DNA of 36,399 nt from a virus. The notes under the pieces are model-generated. The model ran no database searches, was not told where the DNA came from, and was given only the letters and a program-made list of their open reading frames with translations. The DNA lies in IMG/VR virus record IMGVR_UViG_3300023178_000131, positions 1-36,399 of that record. One strand, given 5' to 3'. How positions within the stretch are numbered: the first letter of the stretch is position 1; each line of letters opens with the position of its first letter. Below are positions 8,272-18,500 of this stretch, in pieces. The position numbers and the translations under genes were made by a program.

Positions 8272-11200
8272 ATGTCAAATTATTATTATAGTCCAGAATC
8301 CTCAGGAGTTAAAACATATTGGGAAGAAGATTGGGCGGCACGGAAGTGTAAGATTTATTTTAAAAATGCATTATTATTTCAATTTAATTTACCTACAAAT
8401 GCATCATCAATTCCGCCAGGTTATGGATGTATTCCAAATGCTTCAGGTTTATATAAAGATGCTGTTGCTCATCGTGGAAATCTTCAGTGGGATGCAGGTA
8501 CAAAGAAAAGATATCAAATTCGAGTAAGGAGTTGCCATGATCAAACTTACCTCAGCGGCAGTTGGTCTGGGTCCGGTTCATTTCTTCCATCCGGCTGGCC
8601 TCTTCCCGCAGGTGGTTCAGGCTCCGGAGGTGGAGGCGGCGGCGGAGGTGGTGTTGGTGGCGGCACAGGTGGCGGATCAACAGTAGGATCTGGTGGTGGT
8701 GACGCAAACATCGCTTGTATGGCTCTGCGCAAATCACTTGGAATGACATTTAAAAAGGTGCCGATTGCTCTTCAGCAAATGAGAGCCACGATCATTAATA
8801 ATTGTAATGATATGATACAGGACATGAAACGTTATGCATTTGAAGAGATTGCAGAAATTGTTCAAGTTTGTACAGCACTTGGTATTAAAAGAGCATACCT
8901 AAGAGGTCTTACTTATAATGTTAATTCAGAAGAAGATATTGACAAATACATTCATCGTTTCAATTTAAATGGTGCATTACCATTTCAAGATCAATCAGTA
9001 CCATCACCAAATGGTGGACGTTTTGCTGATAAAGCTTTCTTTTTTGGTACAAGAAACACTATCATATTGCAAGCAATTCGTATTGATGGCGAGCCGTTTT
9101 TAGTTGTAGATGGTGAAGATATCAAAACAGTTGAAGATCAAAAACTACCTTTAACTGCATTCATACCAAAATATCGTCCTGAAGGTGACAGTGTAAATCC
9201 TTTCATGCCTTGGTTACCATACATGACTTGTGATTTGTTGTATAATATTCCAAATCCTGATGAATGTATTACAACAATTGATATTTCAAGTCAAGCGACA
9301 AATCCACCAGACTTAAACATGTTGGTGCCAATTGGAGATAATCCTGCTCCTTACACAGGACCGAATAAAGGATTTCCATATTCAAAAGAAGTAAACCCAG
9401 AGCCTAAGCCATTAAGATTGGTTATGGATGGTAGTCCAGTTGAAGGTGAGAAAGTTATTCTTGCTAATCGTTTTGAACTTTCTGGTATTGTAAAAGTTTC
9501 TGCTGGTGAAGAGGTAGTAGTTAATATTCAAAACAAAGAAGGTGGTGATACTGGATCTACAATTGAAGTTCTTGATAGTCCTTGGGACCTTGAAGATGGT
9601 GATACGATTATTCTTGATCCTACAACAGTTGACGCAAATACTGCTAATAACAATTGGGATTTTATATTTGAAAATCCTGATGGTGAACCCTCTGACGGTG
9701 GTGACGGAATACCTGAACCTCCTACAGGAAGAGATCCTGAAGATGGACCTGATATACCACCTGAAGGACCGAGAAAAGATCCTGAAGATGATGGTGAACC
9801 AACACCTCCTGGTGGACCAGGTGATGTTGATGATGATATCCCTAAAACTGATTATGATGATGAATGGGATGGTGAAGGCGGTGGCGGTGGCGGACAGGAC
9901 AAACTTGAATTTCCAATTAAAAATGAAAACGGTCAAGCTACCAGTGATAGAGAATTACCGAAGGCTGAAGAGGATCCTACTGATGATGATGATCCTGGTG
10001 CTGTTGTAGGCCGCCGTAGTCTTCCTGCTTCTTATGCTGGTAAAGCGATTCTACAACGTGACCCTATTACAGGATTCGAAAGTAAGTATTTAACAGAATT
10101 AAATCCTGGTGATATTGTTGAATTACAATTTGAAGAAATGATTATACCCGGAATATTCTATTCAATTGGACATGGCTTTATCCACTATAAAGGAACATAT
10201 TTCCAAAAATCGTACAAGAAAAACATGCATATTGTTTTTGGAAACGTACAATATGAAGTAACTGGACAAAGTGGAGGTGGCACATTAACATATAAAGGAT
10301 ATACTTTTGAATATGATAACGTATATTCAGTTAACAGACTTAAAGAGCAGTTTAGACCTGAAACTTACGGTTCGGCAAAAGCAGAAACATTTGCTCAATT
10401 ATCAACTAAAGCAAGTTTATATCCAATGATGAACAATGTTAAACTTGGATACATTGTGTTTGAACCAGGTGGTTCTGTTGACATATCAAAAAATAGATCA
10501 GATGGATCTGATCCAGCACTTGATTACTTTGAAAAGGGAGACCTAATTAGTCTTGGTGGTATTGAATATCGTTTTCAAAACATTTATAATGGTCAATTAA
10601 GAGGTGTATATCGTGTTGATGGTTCTGATATTGGAGGAGGTGTTGAAAATTCAACTCTTGTAAGAGCAGCAAAAGTTACAAGAGCCATGGCTCAAAATGA
10701 GTATTCGCAGGCAATGATTCTTCCATATAGATCATACTACGAAGTAAATCAAATTCACTCTGATACATCAATGACATTTATACCTAACTTCAGTATGGGA
10801 ACTAACTATGAAGGTAAATTGTATCGTGTAGGATTTAATATTCGTTCAACATCAAGTTCACCAGATTTACGAAATTCTGGATTTTCTGAAAGAGGATATG
10901 CACAATTCTTGCCCGATGGTTCAGCAACAGATAATAGCCGAAACTTCTATTTACCAGAGGCTTCAACGAATGCTGCAATTATATACAAAAATAATGAGAT
11001 TAATTCAGATGGTGGTTTTGGAGGTGCAAGTGTACAAGGAGTGGTATCTGTAGATAGTGCGTTACGAGGTAAATTTTTCAATCATGTATTTCATGGACCA
11101 AATCATTTAAAACATACTAAAGGTGCTGTAGTTTTCCCAGGTGATTATGATTTGAGAATTGATGAAGAAGAAAAGGGTGAATTGTATTTCTCAAATGGCG

Positions 11201-11940
11201 ATGACCGGTATATCATTCTTGAAACGATGAAAGACAATCATCCAATTTCACATGGTTTTTCTGCGGGTGATCGTTTAACAATTCAAAGAGTAAAATATAA
11301 CCCAGATTTCTTCACAGATGAACCATATGGTAAATTAATTCGTTATACTGATCCAAAGTTTGTTAGTGCCCCTATGCAGCAAGCAGACTATAAAGATTGT
11401 GGTATGCTTATTGAAGTTGCGGACATTGTAAATCCACATCGGTTCAAGGTGCTGAAGAAAGGTCCTTCTTGTGGATCAAATGCAGCCAAGTTCTTCCATG
11501 ATTATGATAAAGATGCCGACTATTACTTAACAGCAACAAATGGCGGAATACTTGAATTCTGGGCAAAATATTTCAATGCAGTATTCATGGATGGAACAGT
11601 TACTGCTGATAGTGAAAATGAATATTTAACTTATAATCCAACGAGAACATTTAATTTATGCTCAAAAGGTACAAATAGTAATAAACTAAAATACAATTAT
11701 AAAATGGATGCATTCACTGCTTCATATAAACTTGGTATGACTGCAGTTAATTTAACGATGTCAGGAAATAAAGTATTTTTAAATCCTTCGACATCAACAG
11801 CAGATGGTACATATATTTTTAGTATTAAAGATTCTGTTACTGCTCCACCTAGATTGCTCGATGTGTTTCCATTGAGAGTAGTTGAATTTGAAGTTGTAGA
11901 TACCAATCCTGTAAATCAAGAAGTTTACTACCTAGGATAA
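8272..11940 (+). CDS. Unknown 1222-aa structural protein with Gly-rich and acidic Pro-rich linkers
   Basis: No family is recognised. A Tyr-rich N-terminus (YYYSPESS) leads to a domain of about 100 residues, then a linker of almost pure Gly/Ser (about 112-145, including a run of 10 Gly). A helical segment (about 148-215) follows, then a globular region, a Pro/Glu/Asp/Gly-rich acidic linker (about 468-580) with PEDG/DDD clusters and another Gly run, and a beta-rich C-terminal half of about 640 residues. Two flexible hinges joining folded domains suggest an extended virion component, probably attached to the baseplate given its place between gp5 and gp25. Start ATG 8272 follows the previous stop by 12 nt with only a weak GAGAG upstream. 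The codons over the Gly linker are GC-rich (65% G+C in 8581-8700). Confidence 0.75.
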   Translation: MSNYYYSPESSGVKTYWEEDWAARKCKIYFKNALLFQFNLPTNASSIPPGYGCIPNASGLYKDAVAHRGNLQWDAGTKKRYQIRVRSCHDQTYLSGSWSGSGSFLPSGWPLPAGGSGSGGGGGGGGGVGGGTGGGSTVGSGGGDANIACMALRKSLGMTFKKVPIALQQMRATIINNCNDMIQDMKRYAFEEIAEIVQVCTALGIKRAYLRGLTYNVNSEEDIDKYIHRFNLNGALPFQDQSVPSPNGGRFADKAFFFGTRNTIILQAIRIDGEPFLVVDGEDIKTVEDQKLPLTAFIPKYRPEGDSVNPFMPWLPYMTCDLLYNIPNPDECITTIDISSQATNPPDLNMLVPIGDNPAPYTGPNKGFPYSKEVNPEPKPLRLVMDGSPVEGEKVILANRFELSGIVKVSAGEEVVVNIQNKEGGDTGSTIEVLDSPWDLEDGDTIILDPTTVDANTANNNWDFIFENPDGEPSDGGDGIPEPPTGRDPEDGPDIPPEGPRKDPEDDGEPTPPGGPGDVDDDIPKTDYDDEWDGEGGGGGGQDKLEFPIKNENGQATSDRELPKAEEDPTDDDDPGAVVGRRSLPASYAGKAILQRDPITGFESKYLTELNPGDIVELQFEEMIIPGIFYSIGHGFIHYKGTYFQKSYKKNMHIVFGNVQYEVTGQSGGGTLTYKGYTFEYDNVYSVNRLKEQFRPETYGSAKAETFAQLSTKASLYPMMNNVKLGYIVFEPGGSVDISKNRSDGSDPALDYFEKGDLISLGGIEYRFQNIYNGQLRGVYRVDGSDIGGGVENSTLVRAAKVTRAMAQNEYSQAMILPYRSYYEVNQIHSDTSMTFIPNFSMGTNYEGKLYRVGFNIRSTSSSPDLRNSGFSERGYAQFLPDGSATDNSRNFYLPEASTNAAIIYKNNEINSDGGFGGASVQGVVSVDSALRGKFFNHVFHGPNHLKHTKGAVVFPGDYDLRIDEEEKGELYFSNGDDRYIILETMKDNHPISHGFSAGDRLTIQRVKYNPDFFTDEPYGKLIRYTDPKFVSAPMQQADYKDCGMLIEVADIVNPHRFKVLKKGPSCGSNAAKFFHDYDKDADYYLTATNGGILEFWAKYFNAVFMDGTVTADSENEYLTYNPTRTFNLCSKGTNSNKLKYNYKMDAFTASYKLGMTAVNLTMSGNKVFLNPSTSTADGTYIFSIKDSVTAPPRLLDVFPLRVVEFEVVDTNPVNQEVYYLG

Positions 11941-11943
11941 TCT

Positions 11944-13320
11944 ATGCTCGGAACAAAAGGTATTATCAGTGGTCTACCAACAATGCCTAAAGGATTTTTT
12001 AAAGGAGGTTTAAGCATTGGCGGTGTAAAAGTCGTAGCAGCAGAACCAAAGCCAGCACCAGCTGGACCTTGTGGTGCATATGATGAAACAAAAGGTATGA
12101 CTGATTGGCCGACTGCAAGTAATTCAGATATAATTGGTATCACAAATAATGGAATTGCTTGGGCTGGTAAGGATGGTAGAAATGTATCATACGTTGATGT
12201 TGAATTAAAACAAATTTTTGAAACGGTGAAGGGTAATTCAGATTTATTGTGGAAAGGTATATTAAAAGAATTTAGTGCAGCTAAAGGTTTTAAGTATTAT
12301 TTGGTCACTGGTTGGACAAAAGCAAAAGGTTGTAGAATGTATTATACAAATCACCTTGCAGAAATGAAAAGTCTTGATAAGCATCTTAATTTGAAGAAAC
12401 ATGACCCGCCAAAACCAAAACCTGTTACATTTGATTTGTCAAATTCAAGTAACTGGAGGAATTTATTTAAAGCACCTCACCTAGCAGAACTTGACTTTGC
12501 ATTAAAAGAAAAAACAAAATTTACTGTACGTGGTTTGGAAATATTGTTAAATTTCAAAACTTATGTTGACTCTGGGAAATATACCACAAGACCATTACAT
12601 ACAAATAGAGGGAAGGCTTGGTTTGGACCTTACTCTGGTGTATTTTCTCGATATCAAAATGGAACTGACTCTTGGACTGCATTATGGTGGTGCTTTGTAG
12701 GTGGCAATACAGATAAATCATGGAAAAGAACAATGAGCAGATCAGGAGCAACAGATGCTAAAGAGATGTTTGACTACCAATGGAATTGGTTTCAATCAAA
12801 ACGAGGTACAAGATGGTCGGAACAAGGACTTTCAACATATGACTGTATGAGTGATCCTTGGTACTGGCCAGATGGTAGTGAAAATGATTTTGGAAGAAGA
12901 GGGAGAGGTGATCCAGGTATTCATCCAAAAAGAGATCAATATTTTAAAGTAATTTTACAACTTTGGGAATATGATTATCCAGATCCGAAAGGTGGTAGAA
13001 AACCCGGATTAGGCTGGCAGTGGTTAAAAAAAGGTACGGGTGATAAACACCTTGAAAAGTTAAGAAGAGTGTTAAAAATTGAAGGTGAGCTATATGATTC
13101 TGGTTGTAAATTAGTTTTTCAAGGTGTTCCAAATCGTAGTACGGCAGGAACATTTACAGCCGTATCATATGGTTTTTGCACATCAATTTCTGGTGGTGGT
13201 GCAGGTTCGGTGAAAGGATTAGCAAGTGCAGCAAAACCAGCGGCTGTAACAAAGCCATCATCAATTAGTGGAAGTTCTGCATCAGGTGGCACAAATAAAA
13301 CAATGTCGAGAAGTTTTTAA
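11944..13320 (+). CDS. Unknown 458-aa tryptophan-rich protein
   Basis: No homology is recognised. The start ATG 11944 has AGGA overlapping the previous stop, about 9 nt upstream. The N-terminus has Gly/Pro/Ala-rich low-complexity sequence (about 10-45), then a domain unusually rich in Trp and aromatic residues (about 100-400; for example SWTALWWCF, YQWNWFQSKRG, DPWYWPDGSEND, GLGWQWLKKG). It ends in a Ser/Gly/Ala/Lys-rich tail (about 415-458). About 20 Trp in 458 residues is far above average; such surfaces often bind sugars, but that is only a guess here. It lies 3 nt after the 1222-aa gene and 9 nt before the 697-aa gene, so the three form one transcription unit. Confidence 0.72.
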   Translation: MLGTKGIISGLPTMPKGFFKGGLSIGGVKVVAAEPKPAPAGPCGAYDETKGMTDWPTASNSDIIGITNNGIAWAGKDGRNVSYVDVELKQIFETVKGNSDLLWKGILKEFSAAKGFKYYLVTGWTKAKGCRMYYTNHLAEMKSLDKHLNLKKHDPPKPKPVTFDLSNSSNWRNLFKAPHLAELDFALKEKTKFTVRGLEILLNFKTYVDSGKYTTRPLHTNRGKAWFGPYSGVFSRYQNGTDSWTALWWCFVGGNTDKSWKRTMSRSGATDAKEMFDYQWNWFQSKRGTRWSEQGLSTYDCMSDPWYWPDGSENDFGRRGRGDPGIHPKRDQYFKVILQLWEYDYPDPKGGRKPGLGWQWLKKGTGDKHLEKLRRVLKIEGELYDSGCKLVFQGVPNRSTAGTFTAVSYGFCTSISGGGAGSVKGLASAAKPAAVTKPSSISGSSASGGTNKTMSRSF

Positions 13321-13329
13321 GGAAATAGT

Positions 13330-15423
13330 ATGCCAACAAATTTATTTACAAGTGGAAGTTTTTTTAAAAAAATCAAAGGTGTTTATGACAAAGTTGTAGG
13401 TACTGCAACTGTTGTTTGCCCTGAAGTTATCATCAACAAGAATTGGAATCCAGATTCACAATATGTTGGTGATGCAATGAAAGTACCTTCGAAAAATTTT
13501 TATGACTATTTAAGTCCATGGCTTGCACCTGATCCAGCATTAAAAAGTGGAAACTATACAGACAAGAAAACACTTAAAAAACATAAAGGTGTTGGACTTG
13601 GTCAGGATCCATATAATAATGATCTGACTCGAGCATTAGACCGAGAAGAGTTTAGTAATCCAGGTCCTCTCGCTATGGCAATGGATTATCAAGAATGTGG
13701 TGAAGTTATTATGAATGTAGGATATTATAATGATCACATGGCTTGTAAGAAGAATGCCTCAAGTGGTAGCCGCATTTATCGTACAGTTGATTTCTCGCAA
13801 CATGATATGGATTGGGAAGGTGACTGGGGAGATGTTAAAAATGGATTTCAAACTGGTGTTGCACTTCAAATATTTGAAAGACACCACAATCAAAGAGTTC
13901 CTGGTGGAGTTACTGGTGGTGTAAATGAACCTACAGGTTCATACACACAAGTTTGGATAGGTTCAAAGTCAGACCAATCCCCGACAAATGCAAGTCCAGC
14001 CGCTAAACATATGACAAGTCCTACAGCATCTCCTTATACTAAAAGGCAATCTTCACACAAAAAATTTTACAACCAACATTTTTCTACTGGTTATCATCAT
14101 CAAGGTAATGGCGGCACATCAGTTGATGTACACATGGCATTTATACCAAGAAGACCTTATGATGAAACTCTTCGTATTAATGCGATTAATGGTACTCGAG
14201 CCGGTAAATATGATTTTGTAGATATAAAATGTAAAAATCCCAGTCTAAAAATTTGTCTACTTGGAGAATGTATTACTGTTACGGTACCTGTCTGTTGGGC
14301 GCTTGATCCAATTCTTGATATTATCAATGAAGTATTTCGAACTCTTTTTGGTAAAGATGATATCTATAGTTCAGAATCAAGAATAAAGGTAACAATTGTT
14401 GGTAAACAATTTTGTTCAATTGATGGTGATGAATTTATGCACCATCCTATAATGAGAAATTGGCATCCAAACGATACAACATCAATTGCAAATATTGATA
14501 AAAAGGAATTTAATTTTACTCAGTTTTATTATCCAAATATTACTAAAAATCCATTATTTGCTTACGCTAAAGATTTCAATTGGAAAGAACCATACTTTAA
14601 GAATGAAGTTGTTGAAAATGGAACTTATAATGATCGCATACAGATAGAACATCCTCTTCTGAAAAAGTATAAATATTTTACACCATCTTTATTTTCATTA
14701 TTATATGAAACAAATATTGGAGTGTTTTATGATCAATTAGCTAAACAAATGCAACCGAAAGGTATTGCATTAAGCTATCACACTAAACTTAATGGTGGGT
14801 TTAATGAAGATTCACCTAATACTCCAAAAGAAAAACAAAAAGAATGTCTGGCTGATATTTTATTTCCAACAAATCTTAGTAAATGGAATGATAAGATTGA
14901 AAATGGTTGGGGAAATCATTCAGCTAAAAATACAACTCATTTAAAACAATATCTTGATTGTTCTTCAATACCAGCTTCTCCGGGTTCTGCACTTCCTGGT
15001 GACTATTCAAGTGCATTAGGACGATATGGAATATCTGGTAGTAGTTTTGGTGAAATTGACAATATCATAGGTTCGTTTTCACTTATGAAAGGACTGGTAA
15101 ATTCTAATGGTGCAGATGTTGATAAGTGGACTCAATCGGCAAATACACACTATAAAGCATTGTCTACTGGAAGTCCAAAAAATTTGGCAGTAAAACTCGC
15201 ACAATATATTTGCTGGTATCTTGAACCAAATGGTGTCGCTGACCGAACAAGAACTTCGGTTCGTGCGCTGTATGAATATGAAAAACATATTGATGACCAA
15301 ATCGATGATTACAGAAAAGCAGCCGGCTGTGGTGCAAATTATAAAAAATATCATATTGTAGGAACAGATAAGTATGCAAGAGAATGCGACACCGAAGAAT
15401 ACAACTACCTCACAAACGGATGA
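13330..15423 (+). CDS. Unknown 697-aa structural protein
   Basis: No family is recognised. ATG 13330 has a good AAGGAAA Shine-Dalgarno. The sequence shows an amphipathic N-terminus (FFKKIKGVYDKVVGTATVV), a His-rich middle (about 250-285, GYHHQGNGGTSVDVHMAF), a hydrophobic Cys-containing strand pair (about 305-330, LKICLLGECITVTVPVCW) and a Cys-dotted C-terminus. The mix of Gly/Asn/Tyr loops and beta strands fits a virion protein. It sits in the unknown block between gp5 and gp25. Its 3' end overlaps the 59-codon gene at 15374 by 50 nt in another frame. Confidence 0.7.
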   Translation: MPTNLFTSGSFFKKIKGVYDKVVGTATVVCPEVIINKNWNPDSQYVGDAMKVPSKNFYDYLSPWLAPDPALKSGNYTDKKTLKKHKGVGLGQDPYNNDLTRALDREEFSNPGPLAMAMDYQECGEVIMNVGYYNDHMACKKNASSGSRIYRTVDFSQHDMDWEGDWGDVKNGFQTGVALQIFERHHNQRVPGGVTGGVNEPTGSYTQVWIGSKSDQSPTNASPAAKHMTSPTASPYTKRQSSHKKFYNQHFSTGYHHQGNGGTSVDVHMAFIPRRPYDETLRINAINGTRAGKYDFVDIKCKNPSLKICLLGECITVTVPVCWALDPILDIINEVFRTLFGKDDIYSSESRIKVTIVGKQFCSIDGDEFMHHPIMRNWHPNDTTSIANIDKKEFNFTQFYYPNITKNPLFAYAKDFNWKEPYFKNEVVENGTYNDRIQIEHPLLKKYKYFTPSLFSLLYETNIGVFYDQLAKQMQPKGIALSYHTKLNGGFNEDSPNTPKEKQKECLADILFPTNLSKWNDKIENGWGNHSAKNTTHLKQYLDCSSIPASPGSALPGDYSSALGRYGISGSSFGEIDNIIGSFSLMKGLVNSNGADVDKWTQSANTHYKALSTGSPKNLAVKLAQYICWYLEPNGVADRTRTSVRALYEYEKHIDDQIDDYRKAAGCGANYKKYHIVGTDKYARECDTEEYNYLTNG

Positions 15424-15553
15424 GAATGATGATGTCAAAAAACTGCAAAGACAGTTGGCTGATTTTGAACGTGTTAAGAATAGTTTAGAAAAAGTTTTAA
15501 CACACGTTGAAAAATTTGAAAATATGCTTTTAAATAAAGGACATTCTAAATGA
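15374..15553 (+). CDS. Small 59-aa coiled-coil protein
   Basis: This short gene starts at ATG 15374 within the end of the 697-aa gene (AGGAA lies about 9 nt upstream) and stops at TGA 15551-15553, sharing ATGA with the start of the 1217-aa gene. The product begins with a polar Thr/Asn/Asp-rich stretch (MQENATPKNTTTSQTDEND). It continues as one amphipathic helix with a heptad-like pattern of L/V/F (VKKLQRQLADFERVKNSLEK, then VLTHVEKFENMLLNKG). It explains the otherwise empty gap 15424-15549. The exact ATGA coupling, the visible ribosome site and the coherent helix argue that it is real. Function is unknown; a coiled-coil oligomerisation or assembly factor for the adjacent large proteins is plausible. 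Confidence 0.75.
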   Translation: MQENATPKNTTTSQTDENDDVKKLQRQLADFERVKNSLEKVLTHVEKFENMLLNKGHSK

Positions 15554-18500
15554 GTGTAGCTAAACATTTGACACAATTTGGTGATGCACTCTCAGATAAA
15601 GATTCAACTAAAATTAATTCTGAGTGGGAAACACTCCAATTAGGAAATAATTTTGTTGGTATTAGTCTCGAAGATTCAAAATATCTTCTTGATAATGTAC
15701 AACGTATTGAAAATAATGTAGTGTTTGTTTTTGACTTTGCAATCACTGCAATATCTTTATATCGTGATTTTTTATTCTTCCTTCCAAATTTTATGAATGC
15801 TGTTGTCAACTATTTGGCAGGCATTTTATACAATGCTCTTGATTCGTTTTTACGTTTGGGTATGTATGCATTGGTTGTACCACCAAATCTTGCTGACACA
15901 AGCTTTCAAGGCCTTCCAACCACAAGTTTAAAAGAACAGGCAGATAACGCATATAAAAAATTCTATGATGTTTCAGATCCTAACCTTCCATACAATCTTC
16001 CATTTGAGAAAAATCTTGCAGAGCAAATTATTGATAATGGTGATAAACTCAAAAACAAATTAAAATTTTATTTTGAAAATAAAGATTCACCTTTTTATAT
16101 GGAAGGTGCTGATAAGAAACTCGCTCATTTTGATCGTAACTTTACAGACTTTGAAAAGGCGGCTAGAAACCTAGAAATACCAGTGGGCTTTTATGATGCA
16201 ATCTATCTTTATTTTGCTATCAGTTATAATTCTGGTGGAGGTTCAACAGTTGATAATTGGATTGAGGCAGTTGCAAAAATTGGAGACTTGTTCAAATTTC
16301 CAACTGTTGAGGGTTTATTAAAAGAATATGATTCATTATTCAGACCAAAAAGAAAGCGTATTAAAGTTCTATGCGTTGATAAAATTAAGGAACTTAAAGG
16401 AGTTTCTGTAACAAAAAATGCGGCTCACAATTTAAAGCGCATTGATATGGATACTCAACGAAGAAATTATAGTGATCCTGATCTAAAACCTTACCGAATG
16501 ATCGAAGCGGATCCACTTAAAGCAATGACAAATGATCGAAAGGACCGACTCATAGCTGCCTTTGAAAAGCAATTGGAGCGAGATAAGGAGTATAAAGAGA
16601 AATTGGGAGACCAAGGTCTTGATGCGATGGTTGAGTATCGTTTAAAACATAATCGTGAATATAGGACATTACAAGAAGATATTGCTGAAATTGAAGATGA
16701 AATAAAATATTATGATTATAAAGAATACGTTAAGGTGTCACTTAATGGCACAGCCAAACATGATTTTGACACCTTCTATACAAAACTTAAATCAGATGAA
16801 AAACATTTTAATCAATTAAACAATGTAAGTGAGTATCCAAATGCTGCAGCATTTCAATCAGAACGAGAAGTTTTCTATACTGCATATGCAGTCTATCAAA
16901 GTTCACATACTGCAACAGCACTTGTAAAAGCAAATGCACTTCAAAATTTAACTAAGTCACAAGAAAGATTATTTAAAATTGGTGAAAATGTTGTCAATGA
17001 AACTATTGTGACATTAACACCACCTGATATGTCACAGGTTGATCGTTCTAACAGATTAAATGAAAAGCTTTATGAAGAAGATAAAATCAAAACTGAAATC
17101 ACACACAACACAAAAGAATATCTCGAGTCGGATTTAACAGATAGAATTGATCGTATTATTAAAAGTAAAAAAGACCAGATAAAATATATTGAGGAATCTC
17201 ATTGGGCGACTGATTCTGATGGACTGCCTTTCATTCACGAACATGAAATGAGATTTAAAGGTGCGCAAATAACATTTTTAAGTAATTTCTATGCAAATTC
17301 TGGCCGCTCATCGTTGTATGAAAGTTATATGGATAAGTTCTATAACTTCAATACAATTGCTGATACTGATTATATGTATGAATTTATTATCGAAGTTGAT
17401 TCAAGTCGAGAAGGATTTTCAACAAAGATTGATAAGTTTCATCCAGGACAATATGTTATGATAGGAAAAGAGAATGGTGCTGGTTACTATGATTATGTAG
17501 GTTCAGGTATTATTGTTGCCGAAGTGGCAGAACATTTCACAGATGCCGGTGTTGGTACATGGGTTTCTGCTAATTTTTCAGATATTGTTGGTCTCACTGC
17601 AGATATTAAAAGACTTCAAAATGAAATTCTTGGATTTAAAAATCTATTTAAACCAAATACATCTGCATTTGATGCGATTATTGATTTTCTAAAAAATGTT
17701 AAGCAAAGAATTTTAGATCTTATTCGTATACTTAAAGAGTTAATTAATATCATACAATTACTTTTGAGTATTCAACTTGCGGGTAAAGTGCAGGGCAAAT
17801 ATGTCCGTGAACGTGATTATGATCAAATGGCTGCTGTTCTATGTGATACATCAAAATTACCAAATCAGACTACAAAAAGAAATTGGAAGCCAAGTCAAAA
17901 CGCAACTGTTCGCCATTTCTTAGGAAGAATTCGTGCTGTAGATCCTCAAAGAGCGGCTGATATTGCGGACAGAATTGATACTTTATATACAAAGACTGCA
18001 CCAGAAGATGATGAATATCGCAAAGATACTATTGATGCTAATCGATTTGTTTCAGATGCATATCCTGCTTCTGCAGAAATGCATAAAAGGGCAGGCCAAT
18101 TAAAAGAAAGTATATTGCTTGAATTACAAAAAAAGGTTGACAATGTTCAAAATATGTTTGACCTGGGTAAGTCTACGGGTGCAAGATTAACATCATCAAG
18201 TAAAAATGAAAATAAAGTTGAATCAAAAGAAGATGGAGAAAAAAGAGATAAAGATTATCAACTTGAGACATGGGAAAGAAGAATTTGGAACGAACTACAT
18301 GCCAAAGAGGCTGCACTAACAAATGAATTTGGATTCTCTCTTATCTTGTTAAGTTATTTACCACAAGGCTTACCTTTTTATCCAGTTCGTTGGATGGCAG
18401 AAAGACTTGGACTTGTTGAACAAGATCTAGGCATTGTTGGTAATACTTTAAAAGCAAATATACATGGTCGTCCAAATCCATTTATTCTTGATGGTCTTGA

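Noticed and set aside
9412-9936. 174-codon minus-strand frame opposite the 1222-aa gene
   Set aside because: Its Ile/Phe/Arg/Ser-rich low-complexity product is what the complement of the acidic Pro/Asp linker would give; no ribosome site or partner gene supports it.
14668-14676. TATAAATA inside the 697-aa gene (and another near 18841 in the 1217-aa gene)
   Set aside because: Both are far from any gene start and encode ordinary YKY residues; such matches are expected by chance in AT-rich DNA.
15079-15576. 165-codon minus-strand frame
   Set aside because: It is antisense to three supported plus-strand genes and has a Cys/Phe/Ile-rich random composition.
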